Assembly (NCBI RefSeq): GCF_014836875.1
Contig: NZ_JACSQC010000001.1
Location: forward strand, 372,001 to 436,000
DNA from: Arthrobacter pullicola
GTDB taxonomy: Bacteria > Actinomycetota > Actinomycetes > Actinomycetales > Micrococcaceae
Length of the DNA: 64,000 nt
Direction of reading: 5' to 3'
A model generated the notes under the pieces. The model worked only from the letters and a program-made list of their open reading frames with translations. It was not told the origin of the DNA and did not search any database. This document shows, piece by piece, positions 38,584 through 47,674 of this stretch. Both the position numbers and the translations under genes were made by a program. How positions within the stretch are numbered: position 1 is the stretch's first letter; the number at the start of each line of letters is the position of its first letter.

Positions 38584-39448
38584 CCCCGTCCCGGGGTGTT
38601 CGGCGCAGGGGGCACACCGGGATGAGGAACCAGCACAGGGCGGCTGCGGCTGCGATGCCGGTGGCGGTAATACCGAGGATCAGGCTGGCCGGTGAGGGGA
38701 GCTCCTGAACCAGGACGAAGACGCCCATGGCCAGGACAAAGAAGCCAAAGCCCTTGCGCAGTGCGGCTTCGGGAATGCGGCCGCTGAGGCGGGAACCGAT
38801 GAATGAGCCAAGGACCGCAGCCACGGTGACGCCGCCCACCAGCGCCCAGTCCAGGGAAACGGTGGTGAGGTAGCCGCCAAGCCCGGCGAACGACTTCATG
38901 GCGATAACAACCAGGGACGTGCCCACCGCTACCGGCATTGACAGCCCGCCGAGCAATGCGAGTGCCGGGACCACCAGGAATCCGCCGCCCGCACCGACCA
39001 GGCCGGTGACCAGGCCAACGGCTAAGCCTTCGACAATGACTTTGCCGACGGGCAGGTCACCTTCCCGGGGTGCGCCCGTGGGGTTCCTGCGGCCGCGGAT
39101 CATCGCGAGGGAAGTGGCGACCATCATGAGGGCGAAGGCAATCATGAGGATGGTTCCAGGGATGTGTCCGCCAAGCAGGCCGCCACCGAAGGCCCCGGCC
39201 ATGCCCGCGGCACCGAAAACCAGGCCTGTCCGCCACCGCACGCGTTTCCCGCGGGCATGATCCACAGCGCTGACCGCGCTGGTTGCCCCGACGACGAAGA
39301 GGGAGGCTGCGATGGCTTCCTTCGGGTTCATGCCGGCGACATAGGTCAGGATCGGGACGGTAAGGATGGAACCGCCCCCGCCGAGGAGGCCGAGTGAGAT
39401 TCCGATCAGCACCGATAACAGGAGCGTTAGTAAAAGGGGGAGCGTCAT
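38561..39448 (-). CDS. Sulfite exporter TauE/SafE family (TSUP) protein
   Basis: The 295-residue membrane protein has two homologous halves. The first starts with the family signature GISLGLLGGGGSILTVPILT and the second with GLVGAGGGFLVVPALALLGG. The last gene of the sulfur operon, it starts 8 bases after the small rhodanese. It probably exports sulfite made by persulfide dioxygenase and rhodanese action. Confidence 0.9.
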   Translation of the reverse strand: MTLPLLLTLLLSVLIGISLGLLGGGGSILTVPILTYVAGMNPKEAIAASLFVVGATSAVSAVDHARGKRVRWRTGLVFGAAGMAGAFGGGLLGGHIPGTILMIAFALMMVATSLAMIRGRRNPTGAPREGDLPVGKVIVEGLAVGLVTGLVGAGGGFLVVPALALLGGLSMPVAVGTSLVVIAMKSFAGLGGYLTTVSLDWALVGGVTVAAVLGSFIGSRLSGRIPEAALRKGFGFFVLAMGVFVLVQELPSPASLILGITATGIAAAAALCWFLIPVCPLRRTPRDGGAAEVAG

Positions 39449-39456
39449 GGGGTCTC

Positions 39457-40047
39457 TTACTGCTCCTGCGGTGCTGCGGGGAGCTGGGCGAGAACGGATT
39501 CAAGGCTCGGTTCGTCCCCGGTTCTGTTCCAGGGCATCGCGGCCAGTGCCTTGCCCATGGCGCAGGTGTTGGTCGCCGCGGAGAACGTCAGGCCGGCGCC
39601 AATAACGCCGGTGAGGGTCCGAGCGCGCGGTGAGAGGAATCTTCCGCCGGCCAGCCCGGCGACTACCAGCGAACCGGCGGCCATGCGCACCTGGCGTTCA
39701 AGAGCCCAGCGTTTGGAACCTTCGACGATGGGGCCTTCCGCCTCCCGGAATCCGGGAACCCCGCCTACCAGTACGTGCGCATCGTCGAAGCCGGCCGCGG
39801 CCAGGTTCTTCCGGGCCTCGGACGCACGCACTCCGGATTGGCAGACGAGGACGACTGTGGTCCGCAGCCGCGGGACCAGCTCCCCGGCGTGTTCAGCGAG
39901 CAGCGGCAGTGGAACGTTGCAGGAGCCCTTGATATGCGCTGCCTCGAATTCAGCGCTGGAGCGAACATCAAGGATGAGGGCATCAGTGCCGGTGGCGAGC
40001 CAGGTCTTGAGCTCGACGGCGGTGACGGTCTGGGGTGTGGGGTTCAT
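39457..40047 (-). CDS. Rhodanese with membrane tail (YgaP-like)
   Basis: The 196-residue protein has a rhodanese domain (residues 1-105, catalytic Cys in VLVCQSGVRAS) that carries sulfane sulfur. A membrane tail with two hydrophobic segments (MAAGSLVVAGLAG and LTGVIGAGLTFSAATNTCAM) follows, as in E. coli YgaP. ATG at 40047 has AAAAGGA upstream. It lies 38 bases after the dioxygenase-rhodanese fusion gene on the same strand. Confidence 0.85.
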   Translation of the reverse strand: MNPTPQTVTAVELKTWLATGTDALILDVRSSAEFEAAHIKGSCNVPLPLLAEHAGELVPRLRTTVVLVCQSGVRASEARKNLAAAGFDDAHVLVGGVPGFREAEGPIVEGSKRWALERQVRMAAGSLVVAGLAGGRFLSPRARTLTGVIGAGLTFSAATNTCAMGKALAAMPWNRTGDEPSLESVLAQLPAAPQEQ

Positions 40048-40085
40048 GGGGTGTGTCCTTTTGAAGAGGCTGAGGGTGTACTGGG

Positions 40086-41486
40086 CTATCCGGCGTTCGG
40101 GGCCTGCTGCCATTCGGCCCAGCCCGCGTAGCTGCCGGCCAGTTCGACGACGTCGAACCCGGCCCGGCGCAGGGCGGAGGCCGCCACGGAGTTGCGGACC
40201 CCGGACTGGCAGTAGGTCACGATGACCCCGTCAGCGGGAAGCCGGCCGGTGTTCCACAGCACGCGTCCGGCGCTGAGCTGTTGCGAGCCGGGGATGTGCC
40301 CGGCGGCGTGTTCAGTCTTGTTCCGCACGTCCAGCACCAGGGCCGGGTCAAAGCCATCCAGGTCGGCCGGGGAGACGGTGCGGGGTACCACCACGGGCAA
40401 TCCGTCCAGGGAGGTGAGGTATCCCGCCACGTTGTCGATGCCCACGCGTATCAGGTGGTCCCACAGTCCGGTGGCGCTTTCGCTGTCCGGCGCCAGGAGC
40501 ACCAGCGGGCGCGGGTCGGACTCCGGGTCCACGGCCCACGCGCCGAAACTTGCGGTCTTGGATCCGGCCGGAATGTTGAGGGCGCCGGGTACCGTGCCCT
40601 CGTGGACCTGGTGGTGGCTGCGGGTGTCAACAAAGCCCATCGTGTTGCCTGCCAGCCCCTGAGCGACACTGTGGGTCGAAAGTTCGGCCAGCGGTGCGCG
40701 TTCGCCCAGGATGGCGGGACCCTGGCGGTTTTCACGCTTCATTCGGCCGAAATAGGCGTGGGCATCGGGCTGTCCGGCGAGCAGCTCGGCAACAAACCCG
40801 GCTTCATCGTCGGCTGCGAGGTAGGGGGCCCACCAGGCGAAGCTGCGCTCATAACCAACGGTGGAGGACGGGAAGGCGCCCAAGGCCTTGCCGCACGCAC
40901 TGCCGGATCCGTGGGCGGGGTAGACCTGTACGTAGTCCGGCAGGACCAGGAATTTCTCCTTCAGGGAGACGAAAAGATCGTGTGCTCCGGCAAACCGGGT
41001 GTCGACTCCGCCGGCGGCCTCGTCCAGCAGGTCCGGACGGCCCAGGTCACCCGAGAAGACGAAGTCACCGGAGAGCAGGAATCCCGGCTCGCTACTGAAG
41101 GCGCCGTCTGTCACGAGGAAAGCGAGGTGTTCGGGAGTGTGCCCGGGGGTGTGCAGGGCCTTGATGCTGATGTTTCCCAGTGTGATGGTGCTCTGGTCAA
41201 AAAGCCGCTCAGCGTCGAAGCCGTACTGCCAATCCTCCCCGCCCTCGCCCGAAACGTAGGTGGCGGCGCCGGTTGCCGCCGCCAGCTCGCGGGTCCCTGA
41301 GAGGTAGTCGGCATGGATATGGGTTTCGGTGACGGCCGTGATCCTCATGCCGTTCTTCTCGGCAAGCTCCCGGTAGACCTGGATGTCGCGGCGGGCGTCC
41401 ACCACGATGGCCTCGCCCTTGGCCTGACACCCGATGAAGTAGCTGGCCTGCGCGAGGTCCTCGTCATAGATGCGCTCTAACAGCAT
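40086..41486 (-). CDS. Persulfide dioxygenase-rhodanese fusion
   Basis: The 466-residue protein starts with an ETHE1-like metallo-beta-lactamase domain: iron-site motif TETHIHADYLSG, later AYGxx-type LHTPGHTPEHLAF and LLSGDFVFSGDLGR, and VYPAHGSGSACGK. Two rhodanese domains follow: the first has a Ser in the active loop (LLAPDSES) and is probably inactive, and the second has the Cys in VTYCQSGVRNS. It oxidises persulfide to sulfite and moves sulfane sulfur. Two CsoR-type palindromes lie directly upstream. Confidence 0.92.
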   Translation of the reverse strand: MLLERIYDEDLAQASYFIGCQAKGEAIVVDARRDIQVYRELAEKNGMRITAVTETHIHADYLSGTRELAAATGAATYVSGEGGEDWQYGFDAERLFDQSTITLGNISIKALHTPGHTPEHLAFLVTDGAFSSEPGFLLSGDFVFSGDLGRPDLLDEAAGGVDTRFAGAHDLFVSLKEKFLVLPDYVQVYPAHGSGSACGKALGAFPSSTVGYERSFAWWAPYLAADDEAGFVAELLAGQPDAHAYFGRMKRENRQGPAILGERAPLAELSTHSVAQGLAGNTMGFVDTRSHHQVHEGTVPGALNIPAGSKTASFGAWAVDPESDPRPLVLLAPDSESATGLWDHLIRVGIDNVAGYLTSLDGLPVVVPRTVSPADLDGFDPALVLDVRNKTEHAAGHIPGSQQLSAGRVLWNTGRLPADGVIVTYCQSGVRNSVAASALRRAGFDVVELAGSYAGWAEWQQAPNAG

Positions 41487-41514
41487 GTTCTCTCCTGGTA
41501 TAGCTCGAATGGCG

Positions 41515-41530
41515 ATACCCCTGGGGGTAT
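41515..41530. promoter_or_regulatory. CsoR/CstR-type operator 1
   Basis: ATACCCCTGGGGGTAT is a near-perfect palindrome 28 bases upstream of the dioxygenase-rhodanese start. The TACCCC/GGGGTA arms fit operators of the CsoR/CstR family. Confidence 0.8.
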
Positions 41531-41548
41531 CTGTTCACCGTCAACGCT

Positions 41549-41566
41549 AATACCCCCTGGGGTATT
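41549..41566. promoter_or_regulatory. CsoR/CstR-type operator 2
   Basis: AATACCCCCTGGGGTATT is the second palindrome of the pair before the sulfur operon, centred about 35 bases from the first. Confidence 0.8.
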
Positions 41567-41672
41567 GGTCAAATGACCATCCAGGCAGGTTCGAACCAGC
41601 CGTGCACGCAAAAGCGGCGACCAGCCCCGTCATCGAGGGGGTGATCGCCGCACTGGCTATGGCTGGAACGTG

Positions 41673-41852
41673 CTAACGGCCAAAGAGGCGCGCGAAGAAC
41701 CCGTTCCCGCTCTTGGGTGTCTCCTTTGAAGCGTTCGGACTGCAGGGGCAGCGTTCACTGCGGGGGACCTTGGCCATTGTCTGCTGGACATGCTGGCCGC
41801 ATCCGGCCCAGGTTGTCTTCTGGCATTTTCGGCAGGTGATGGTGCGGCACAC
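41673..41852 (-). CDS. Small Cys-rich metal-binding-like protein (59 aa)
   Basis: The protein (start MCRTITCRKCQKTTWAGCGQ) has Cys at 2, 7, 10, 18, 35 and 37 and a His at 21, with a CxxC-x7-C...H and later CPC pattern suited to zinc or another thiophilic metal. The tail (SGNGFFARLFGR) is basic. GTG at 41852 has AAGGAG 7 bases upstream. Similar small proteins are widespread, but I know of no function. It sits between two pairs of CsoR-type operators and is transcribed toward the persulfide dioxygenase. Confidence 0.7.
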   Translation of the reverse strand: MCRTITCRKCQKTTWAGCGQHVQQTMAKVPRSERCPCSPNASKETPKSGNGFFARLFGR

Positions 41853-41914
41853 GGAGTGGCTCCTTGGGGTGGGATGGCTGGGCTTCCTTGCTGCCCTGGA
41901 TATGAGTATGACAC

Positions 41915-41930
41915 ATACCCCCGGGGGTAT
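41915..41930. promoter_or_regulatory. CsoR/CstR-type operator 3
   Basis: ATACCCCCGGGGGTAT is a perfect palindrome in the 148-base gap between the Cys-rich gene and the divergent cstR-like gene. Confidence 0.8.
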
Positions 41931-41948
41931 CTGTCATGCGATCCGGGA

Positions 41949-41964
41949 AACCCCTGGGGGTATA
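41949..41964. promoter_or_regulatory. CsoR/CstR-type operator 4
   Basis: ACCCCTGGGGGTATA is a slightly imperfect copy, 37 bases before the cstR-like start, in the place expected for autorepression. Confidence 0.7.
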
Positions 41965-42000
41965 GAATGAGCGAAACGGCAACCACTGAAAGGGCCCGCC

Positions 42001-42258
42001 ATGGAACTGGAAGCGGACACGATGAAACCGGCAATCAACAGGCTCAAGCGGGCCCAGGGGCAGCTGAATGCCGTGATCCGCATGTTGGAGGAAGGCAGCG
42101 ACTGCCGGGCAGTCGTCACCCAGCTTTCCGCGGCGTCCAAGGCCATCGACCGGGCAGGTTTCTCGATCATCGCCACCGGACTCGAACAGTGCCTCAAGAG
42201 CGAGGATCCCACGGCCGACAAGGCGGACATGGAGAAGCTCTTCCTCACTCTGGCCTGA
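42001..42258 (+). CDS. cstR: CstR-like persulfide-sensing repressor (CsoR family)
   Basis: The 85-residue helical protein has the family DNA-binding surface (INRLKRAQGQLNAVIRMLEE). It has Cys35 and Cys64, the pair that forms di- or trisulfide links in CstR, while the His of copper-type CsoR (four residues before the second Cys) is Gly here. It should therefore sense persulfide, not copper. It is flanked by four matching operators and by the persulfide dioxygenase operon. ATG at 42001 follows GAAAGGG. Confidence 0.85.
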   Translation: MELEADTMKPAINRLKRAQGQLNAVIRMLEEGSDCRAVVTQLSAASKAIDRAGFSIIATGLEQCLKSEDPTADKADMEKLFLTLA

Positions 42259-42305
42259 GCTCCGGTGCCACTTTCGGGTGCCAAAAAGGGAACTGCCACC
42301 TGGTC

Positions 42306-45266
42306 TCAGGGGCGCGCGGCACCTGACTGCACGGCACCAGATGAGGCCTGCTCCGCCGGATCCGGGGCCACCCCTGCTTCCCGCAGCGCCAGGTACACCC
42401 GATCCCGGGCGAAGGGCAGCCGGCTGAACCGCAGGCCGGTGGCATCGCGCAGGGCGCTGGCCAGGGCGGGGGCCACCGGATTGAACGGACTCTCGCTCAT
42501 CGACTTGGCCCCCAGCGGGCCGAGGGAGTCATTGGTGGAGGCGAAGAGCACCTCCGTCCGCGGCACGTCAGCGAAGGTGGGGATGTGATACTGGCGCAGG
42601 ATCCGGGTCTCGACCTCCCCGGCGCCGTCCACCCGCACCTCCTCATAGAGGGCACCGCCAAGGGCCTGGGCCACCCCGCCTTCGATCTGCCCGCGGCACT
42701 GCATCGGATTGACCACCACTCCGGCGTCGGCGGCCTGCACGCTCTGCAGGATCCGGATCTCGCCGGTGCCTGAATCCACTGCTATCCGGAAACCGTGGAC
42801 GTTGAACGCGACGGACCGCGGGGTTCCGCCCCAGCGGCCTTCGGACGCCAGCTCCACCCCGGCCTCCTGCGCCCGCAGGTAGACCTCGGCCAGCGGCACG
42901 CGCTCGCCGCCGCATTCCACGGCGTCGGCTTCCAGGGCAACCTGGGCCGAGGTGTTGCGGAACAACGACGCCGCGAACCCCTTCAGCCGGGAAGCCAGTT
43001 CCGCCGCGGCAGCCAGGGAGGCCTTGCCGGCGACGACGGTTCCGGTGGAACCGTAGGCACCCGTGTCGTGGTCCACCAGGTCCGTGTCCGACTGCCGGAT
43101 GACGATGTTCTCCGGGTTGGTGGACAAGGCGGTGCCGGCCAGCTGGGTGTGGACGGTGGTGGTGCCGTTGCCGAACTCGGCGGTGCCGACGTCGAGCCCG
43201 TACCGTCCATCCGGCCGCAGTGCGATCCGGGCATGGGAGACGTGCCCGCGCGGCGGCACCGTGTCGATCATGGCGACGGCGGTGCCCGTGCCCACCAGCC
43301 AGCCCGGCCCGAGCGAGTCCCCGGAGCGCTCCGGATCCCAGGCCCCGGCGTCGAGCGCATCCCGTACCAGGTCAACGCACTGGTCCAGGCCATAACTGCC
43401 ATAGAGCACGTCCTCGGCTGCGGCGGGCGACGTTGAGAGCATCGCATCCCCCTCGACCACCAGGTTGCGGCGTTTGAACTCGAGCGGATCCAGGCCCAGG
43501 GAACGGGCCAGCTCATCCAGGGCGGATTCGATGGCGAAGACCATCTGGCTCAGCCCGTAGCCGCGGAAGGCACCGGAGGGAACGGTGTTCGTGTAGACCG
43601 CCCGCGCGTCAACCTTCTTGTTGTCGCAGCGGTAGACGGCCACGGATTCCCCGCAGCCGTGGAACATCACGCCGGGACCGTGGTTGCCGTAGGCGCCGGT
43701 GTTGGTGGTGACATCAACGGCCAGCGCGGTGAGCAGCCCGTCCGCATCCGCCCCGGCGCGCACCCGGACCCGGAACGGATGCCGGGTGGTGGTGGCGGTG
43801 AACTGTTCCTCACGGGTGAGTTCGAGCTGCACCGGCTTCCCCAGGCGCAGCGCCGCGAGCACCGCGATGTCCTCCACCAGGACTTCCTGCTTGCCGCCGA
43901 AACCGCCGCCCACCCGGCCGGACACCACCCGGACCCGGTCCTCCGGAAGGTCAAAGACCCGGCACAGGGTGCGCCGCACCAGGAACGGCACCTGGGTGGA
44001 GGTCCGCACCAGCAGCCGCCCGTCCTCGTCAAAGGAGGCAATGGCGGCATGGGTTTCCAACGCGGTGTGCTGGAGGCGCTGGCTGTAATACGTTCCCTCG
44101 TGCACCGCCGCCGCGGCGGCGAATCCCGCCTCCGGATCCCCCAGTTCAGCGTGCAGCTCGGCCACGATGTTGCTTGCGGCAGGGGTGCCGACGCCGCTCG
44201 CCGCTGCGGCTGCGGCGTGCAGCAGCGGGGCATCCGGCGCCAGCGCATCATCCGGTTCGAAGACAGCCGGAAGCAGCTCATACTCCACCATCAGGGCACG
44301 GACGCCGGCCTCGGCAGCGGCCACGGACACGGCGGCGACGGCGGCCACCCGCTGGCCCTTGAAGCGCACCACGTCGTCCAACACCCGGGTGTCGGCGGGA
44401 TCGTCGGTGTGCAGTTCGTGCTGCGCGGAGGAGAACAGCTGCCCGGGGGCATCCTGGTGGGTAAAGACGGCTTCCACGCCGGGGACCGCGAGGGCGGCTG
44501 AGGCATCGATGGACACGATCCGCGCGTGGGCGTGCGGGGAACGGGCCAGCTTCAGGTGCAGCAGGCCCGGGAAGGTTTCCGGGGGAAGGTCCAGTGTGTA
44601 GCTGGCTGCTCCGGTCACGATGGCCGGCCCCGCTGGAGCCGGAATGTTGTGCCCGACGGAAGCGCCCGCGCTTCCGGCCGGACCGGAGGGAGCCGGACCC
44701 GGTTCCGGAGCTGCAGCAGCATCCGCGCCCGGGAGATTGAGTCCGTTGATGGCGGAGCCGCAGCCCCCGCATCCGCCGGATCCAGCGCACCCTTGGCCGG
44801 CTTCGTCCTGCGGTTCGCTGCCGGCCTGCCCACAGATGTTCCGGGTCCCCCTCACCGCGTCCTCAATGGACCGGTAGCCGGTGCACCGGCAGAGATTGCC
44901 CTTCAGTGCCCGGGGCAGATTTTCGAATTCCTCCGCTCCGAAGGTTGCCGCCGTCATGATGGCGCCCGCAGTGCAGAACCCGCACTGGAATCCCTGGGCG
45001 TCGAGGAACTGCTGCTGCATCGGATGCAGCGTGCCGCCGTCGGCCAGGCCCTCGATCGTGGTGACGTCCCGGCCTTCGGCGCGCCTGGCGGGAAAGATGC
45101 AGCTGTGCACCGGAACCCCGTCCACGTGGACGGTGCAGGCGCCGCAGTCCCCGGCGTCACACCCCTTTTTCACGCCGGTGTTCCCGGCAGCCCGCAGGAA
45201 CGTGCGCAGGCACTGGCCGGGCGCCGGCTCGCCGGGTACGGGTTTTCCATTAACCATGTACGTCAC
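42306..45266 (-). CDS. Xanthine dehydrogenase, fused [2Fe-2S] and molybdopterin subunits
   Basis: The 986-residue fusion starts with a [2Fe-2S] domain pair (residues 1-155; [16 protein letters not shown] and [11 protein letters not shown], then [16 protein letters not shown]). A Gly/Cys-rich linker ([17 protein letters not shown]) and the molybdopterin domain follow, with [17 protein letters not shown], the [14 protein letters not shown] block and the C-terminal [12 protein letters not shown], where the Glu is catalytic. It oxidises hypoxanthine and xanthine to urate. GTG at 45266 overlaps the FAD-subunit stop (GTGA). Confidence 0.9.
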   Translation of the reverse strand: MTYMVNGKPVPGEPAPGQCLRTFLRAAGNTGVKKGCDAGDCGACTVHVDGVPVHSCIFPARRAEGRDVTTIEGLADGGTLHPMQQQFLDAQGFQCGFCTAGAIMTAATFGAEEFENLPRALKGNLCRCTGYRSIEDAVRGTRNICGQAGSEPQDEAGQGCAGSGGCGGCGSAINGLNLPGADAAAAPEPGPAPSGPAGSAGASVGHNIPAPAGPAIVTGAASYTLDLPPETFPGLLHLKLARSPHAHARIVSIDASAALAVPGVEAVFTHQDAPGQLFSSAQHELHTDDPADTRVLDDVVRFKGQRVAAVAAVSVAAAEAGVRALMVEYELLPAVFEPDDALAPDAPLLHAAAAAASGVGTPAASNIVAELHAELGDPEAGFAAAAAVHEGTYYSQRLQHTALETHAAIASFDEDGRLLVRTSTQVPFLVRRTLCRVFDLPEDRVRVVSGRVGGGFGGKQEVLVEDIAVLAALRLGKPVQLELTREEQFTATTTRHPFRVRVRAGADADGLLTALAVDVTTNTGAYGNHGPGVMFHGCGESVAVYRCDNKKVDARAVYTNTVPSGAFRGYGLSQMVFAIESALDELARSLGLDPLEFKRRNLVVEGDAMLSTSPAAAEDVLYGSYGLDQCVDLVRDALDAGAWDPERSGDSLGPGWLVGTGTAVAMIDTVPPRGHVSHARIALRPDGRYGLDVGTAEFGNGTTTVHTQLAGTALSTNPENIVIRQSDTDLVDHDTGAYGSTGTVVAGKASLAAAAELASRLKGFAASLFRNTSAQVALEADAVECGGERVPLAEVYLRAQEAGVELASEGRWGGTPRSVAFNVHGFRIAVDSGTGEIRILQSVQAADAGVVVNPMQCRGQIEGGVAQALGGALYEEVRVDGAGEVETRILRQYHIPTFADVPRTEVLFASTNDSLGPLGAKSMSESPFNPVAPALASALRDATGLRFSRLPFARDRVYLALREAGVAPDPAEQASSGAVQSGAARP

Positions 45267-46111
45267 TGTGCCGCCTTCATTTCCTGGGAAGCCTCCGCCA
45301 GTTCGGCGCGGATCTCCTCGCTGAGCCGCTCGGTCATGTACTGCCGCCACTGCGGGAGGCCGTGGACGTCGTCGTGGTAGAGGGCGAACGGGATGGCGGC
45401 GTCGAGTGCGCCGCGTAGCTCGCCGGGGCCGGGAACGCTGCCGAACCGCAGCTGGACCGGGCGCACGGTGGAGGCAGTGACGGTGAGGATGAAGTCTCCG
45501 CCCGGATCGACCCTGCCGATCACCAGGACACCGGAGCGGCCCAGATTGGACAGGGACAGCCGGCGCATGGCGGTGCGTGCCCGCAGGGCGTGGGCCGGAA
45601 GGCTTACGCTGCGCAGCAGCTCGCCGGGAGCCAGGGACGTTTGTCCGTCGCCGGTGACCAGCTCGGTGACCGGCAGGGTGCGCTGTGTGCCGTCCGGCGA
45701 GAGCACCAGGGCCCGGCCGTCAAGGGCTGCGGTCAGGGAGGTCATTGGGCCGGCAGGAAGCGCAGTGCAGAGGTTGCCGCCCACGGTCGAGACGTTCCAG
45801 ATTTTGAACGACGCCACAAAGGCGTCACAGCAGGGGCGCAGCAGCTCCAGAGCGGTCCAGTCCGCGGCAGCGGCCGGCAGATCACCGGCAAAGGCGTAAA
45901 GCTCGGCGACCGTGCAGGTGGCCGCGATCTCCAGCCCGCCGTCCGTGGCGCTGAGCGGCTTCCAGCCGGCGCGGGTGATGTCCAGCAGCCGCTGCAGGCT
46001 CTGGCTGCCGTAGGAAAACAGGACCGTGCCCCCGCCCAGCCAGGCGTCTCCGGGGCGCCAGTGCGCCGGGTCGGAGGTGGGAACCAGGTCCGTAATGGTG
46101 TTTATATCCAC
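45263..46111 (-). CDS. Xanthine dehydrogenase FAD-binding subunit
   Basis: The 282-residue subunit carries the FAD-domain signature ([20 protein letters not shown] and [20 protein letters not shown]). It should take electrons from the fused [2Fe-2S]/Mo subunit that overlaps it downstream. ATG at 46111 lies 13 bases after the XdhC-like gene on the same strand. Length matches the stand-alone type. Confidence 0.9.
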   Translation of the reverse strand: MDINTITDLVPTSDPAHWRPGDAWLGGGTVLFSYGSQSLQRLLDITRAGWKPLSATDGGLEIAATCTVAELYAFAGDLPAAAADWTALELLRPCCDAFVASFKIWNVSTVGGNLCTALPAGPMTSLTAALDGRALVLSPDGTQRTLPVTELVTGDGQTSLAPGELLRSVSLPAHALRARTAMRRLSLSNLGRSGVLVIGRVDPGGDFILTVTASTVRPVQLRFGSVPGPGELRGALDAAIPFALYHDDVHGLPQWRQYMTERLSEEIRAELAEASQEMKAAQ

Positions 46112-46124
46112 GCGCAGGGATCTC

Positions 46125-47258
46125 CTAGCTGGCGGTGAGGTGGTTTAAAGGACGGGATGAGGCATGGATAGGGCCGCGGAGCCCGGACAGCGGCAGGCCG
46201 GTGGCGCCGGCACTGCGGGCGGCCGTCACCTCGGCGAAGACTGACAGCGCCACTTCCGCGGGGGTAGCCGCACCAATGTCCAGTCCAATGGGGGAGTGCA
46301 GGCGGGCCAGCGCAGACTCCGTGGTGCCGGCGGCGCGCAGCGCCCGCAGCCGCTGTCGGTGGGTCCGCCGGGAACCCATCGCTCCGACATACCCTGCCGC
46401 CGAGCTGAGGGCGGCGGCCAGAGCCGGGACGTCGAACTTTGCGTCGTGGCTGACCAGGCACACCACGGAGCGGGCATCCAGGCGGCCCGCGGCCGCCTCG
46501 GCGCGCAGCGCAGCATCCGGCCACTGCACGAGGACACCCTCGGCGTCCGGAAAACGGTGCGGATTCGTGAAGGCCGGCCGGGCATCAACCACCGTGACGC
46601 GGTAGCCGAGCAGGGCACCCATCCGGCACAGTGCCACGGAATAATCGTTGGCGCCCAGCAGGTACAGGCTCGGCGGCTCGGCGCGGCATTCCAGGAACAG
46701 GGACTCCTGCCCGCCGCAGTCACCGGCGTAGTCTCCGCCGGGCAGCTGGACCGTACCGGTGTGCCCGGAGGCAAGGAGGGGTTCCAGCCGGGAGCCCCAT
46801 CGGACCAGCACTGCCGCGTCCACGGCCGGGAACAGATCCTGCAGGGCAGCTGCCAGGGGTTCACCCGGGGACACAGCATGCGGAAGGCCGCCGCCGTCGA
46901 GCCGCCGGAGCAGTGCGGCAGGAGCAGGACCGGACGGAAGCGCACCCGGAGCCACAGGCTGGATCCGGACTTCGAGACTGCCGCCGCAGCTCAGGCCGGC
47001 GGCAAAGGCATCTCCGTCGCTGTAGCCGAAGACTTCGGTCCGGGGGATTCCCTCGGCAATCGCCTCGAGAGCAGAGTCCAGCACCGCGGCTTCCACGCAT
47101 CCGCCGCTCAGGGAGCCCCAGACCTCCCCGCCGCCGCCGATCACCATGGAAGTTCCGGCCGGCCGCGGGACCGATCCGGACGTGCGGATGATCGTTGCGG
47201 CCGCGCAGGGTGTTCCGGCAGCCAGGGACTGAAGGATGTCCTCCCAGTGATCCAGCAC
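46125..47258 (-). CDS. XdhC-like molybdenum cofactor insertion chaperone
   Basis: The 377-residue protein has the XdhC/CoxI N-terminal domain (CAAATIIRTSGSVPRPAGTS and GSLSGGCVEAAVL) and a Rossmann C-terminal domain (LYLLGANDYSVALCRMGALL, VVDARPAFTNPHRFPDAE and YVGAMGSRRTHRQRL). XdhC proteins sulfurate and insert molybdopterin into xanthine dehydrogenase. GTG at 47258 follows AGGGTAGGT. It leads the xdh operon. Confidence 0.88.
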   Translation of the reverse strand: MLDHWEDILQSLAAGTPCAAATIIRTSGSVPRPAGTSMVIGGGGEVWGSLSGGCVEAAVLDSALEAIAEGIPRTEVFGYSDGDAFAAGLSCGGSLEVRIQPVAPGALPSGPAPAALLRRLDGGGLPHAVSPGEPLAAALQDLFPAVDAAVLVRWGSRLEPLLASGHTGTVQLPGGDYAGDCGGQESLFLECRAEPPSLYLLGANDYSVALCRMGALLGYRVTVVDARPAFTNPHRFPDAEGVLVQWPDAALRAEAAAGRLDARSVVCLVSHDAKFDVPALAAALSSAAGYVGAMGSRRTHRQRLRALRAAGTTESALARLHSPIGLDIGAATPAEVALSVFAEVTAARSAGATGLPLSGLRGPIHASSRPLNHLTAS

Positions 47259-47674
47259 GGCACCTACCCTTCAGCGGGTTATGCCGGCGGCACCGCCACC
47301 GGTTAACCAGCAACCAAGCGGTGAGTTCCCCACCGGGCTGACGTGCCGGGTGGGCCTTAAATCCGCGAATCCAATTCTTTTCCTATTACGGCTTTGCCGA
47401 ATACATTGCGCGCTCGAAGAAATGCACGCGGCAGCATATCGGGCCGGAATTGGAAGGAGCCTACCACGGGAAACCCGCCTATTCACCCGGACTGCGCTAA
47501 CCGGTTGAAAGAAATATTCTTGACCGCTTCATGCGCTCCGGCCTACGCTGGCGGCCAAGTGCCGGCGTCCGCCGGACTTCTTGGATCAGCAGACAAGTTC
47601 CACTGAGCTGGCCGCCTTTCAAGGTGTCCGGCAACTGCGGCACCCCAGCGGCATCGACCCGCGAAGGATCCGCC
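47259..47674. other. Intergenic region between xdhC and the deaminase
   Basis: These 416 bases separate divergent purine units. The middle is AT-richer than its surroundings and holds the likely promoter of the deaminase gene (47520-47549). No convincing small ORF, hairpin terminator or other repeat was found. Confidence 0.5.
47520..47549 (+). promoter_or_regulatory. Probable promoter of the 8-oxoguanine deaminase gene
   Basis: TTGACC at 47520-47525 and TACGCT at 47544-47549 are 18 bases apart. The site lies about 125 bases before the start codon, implying a 5' leader. Confidence 0.4.
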
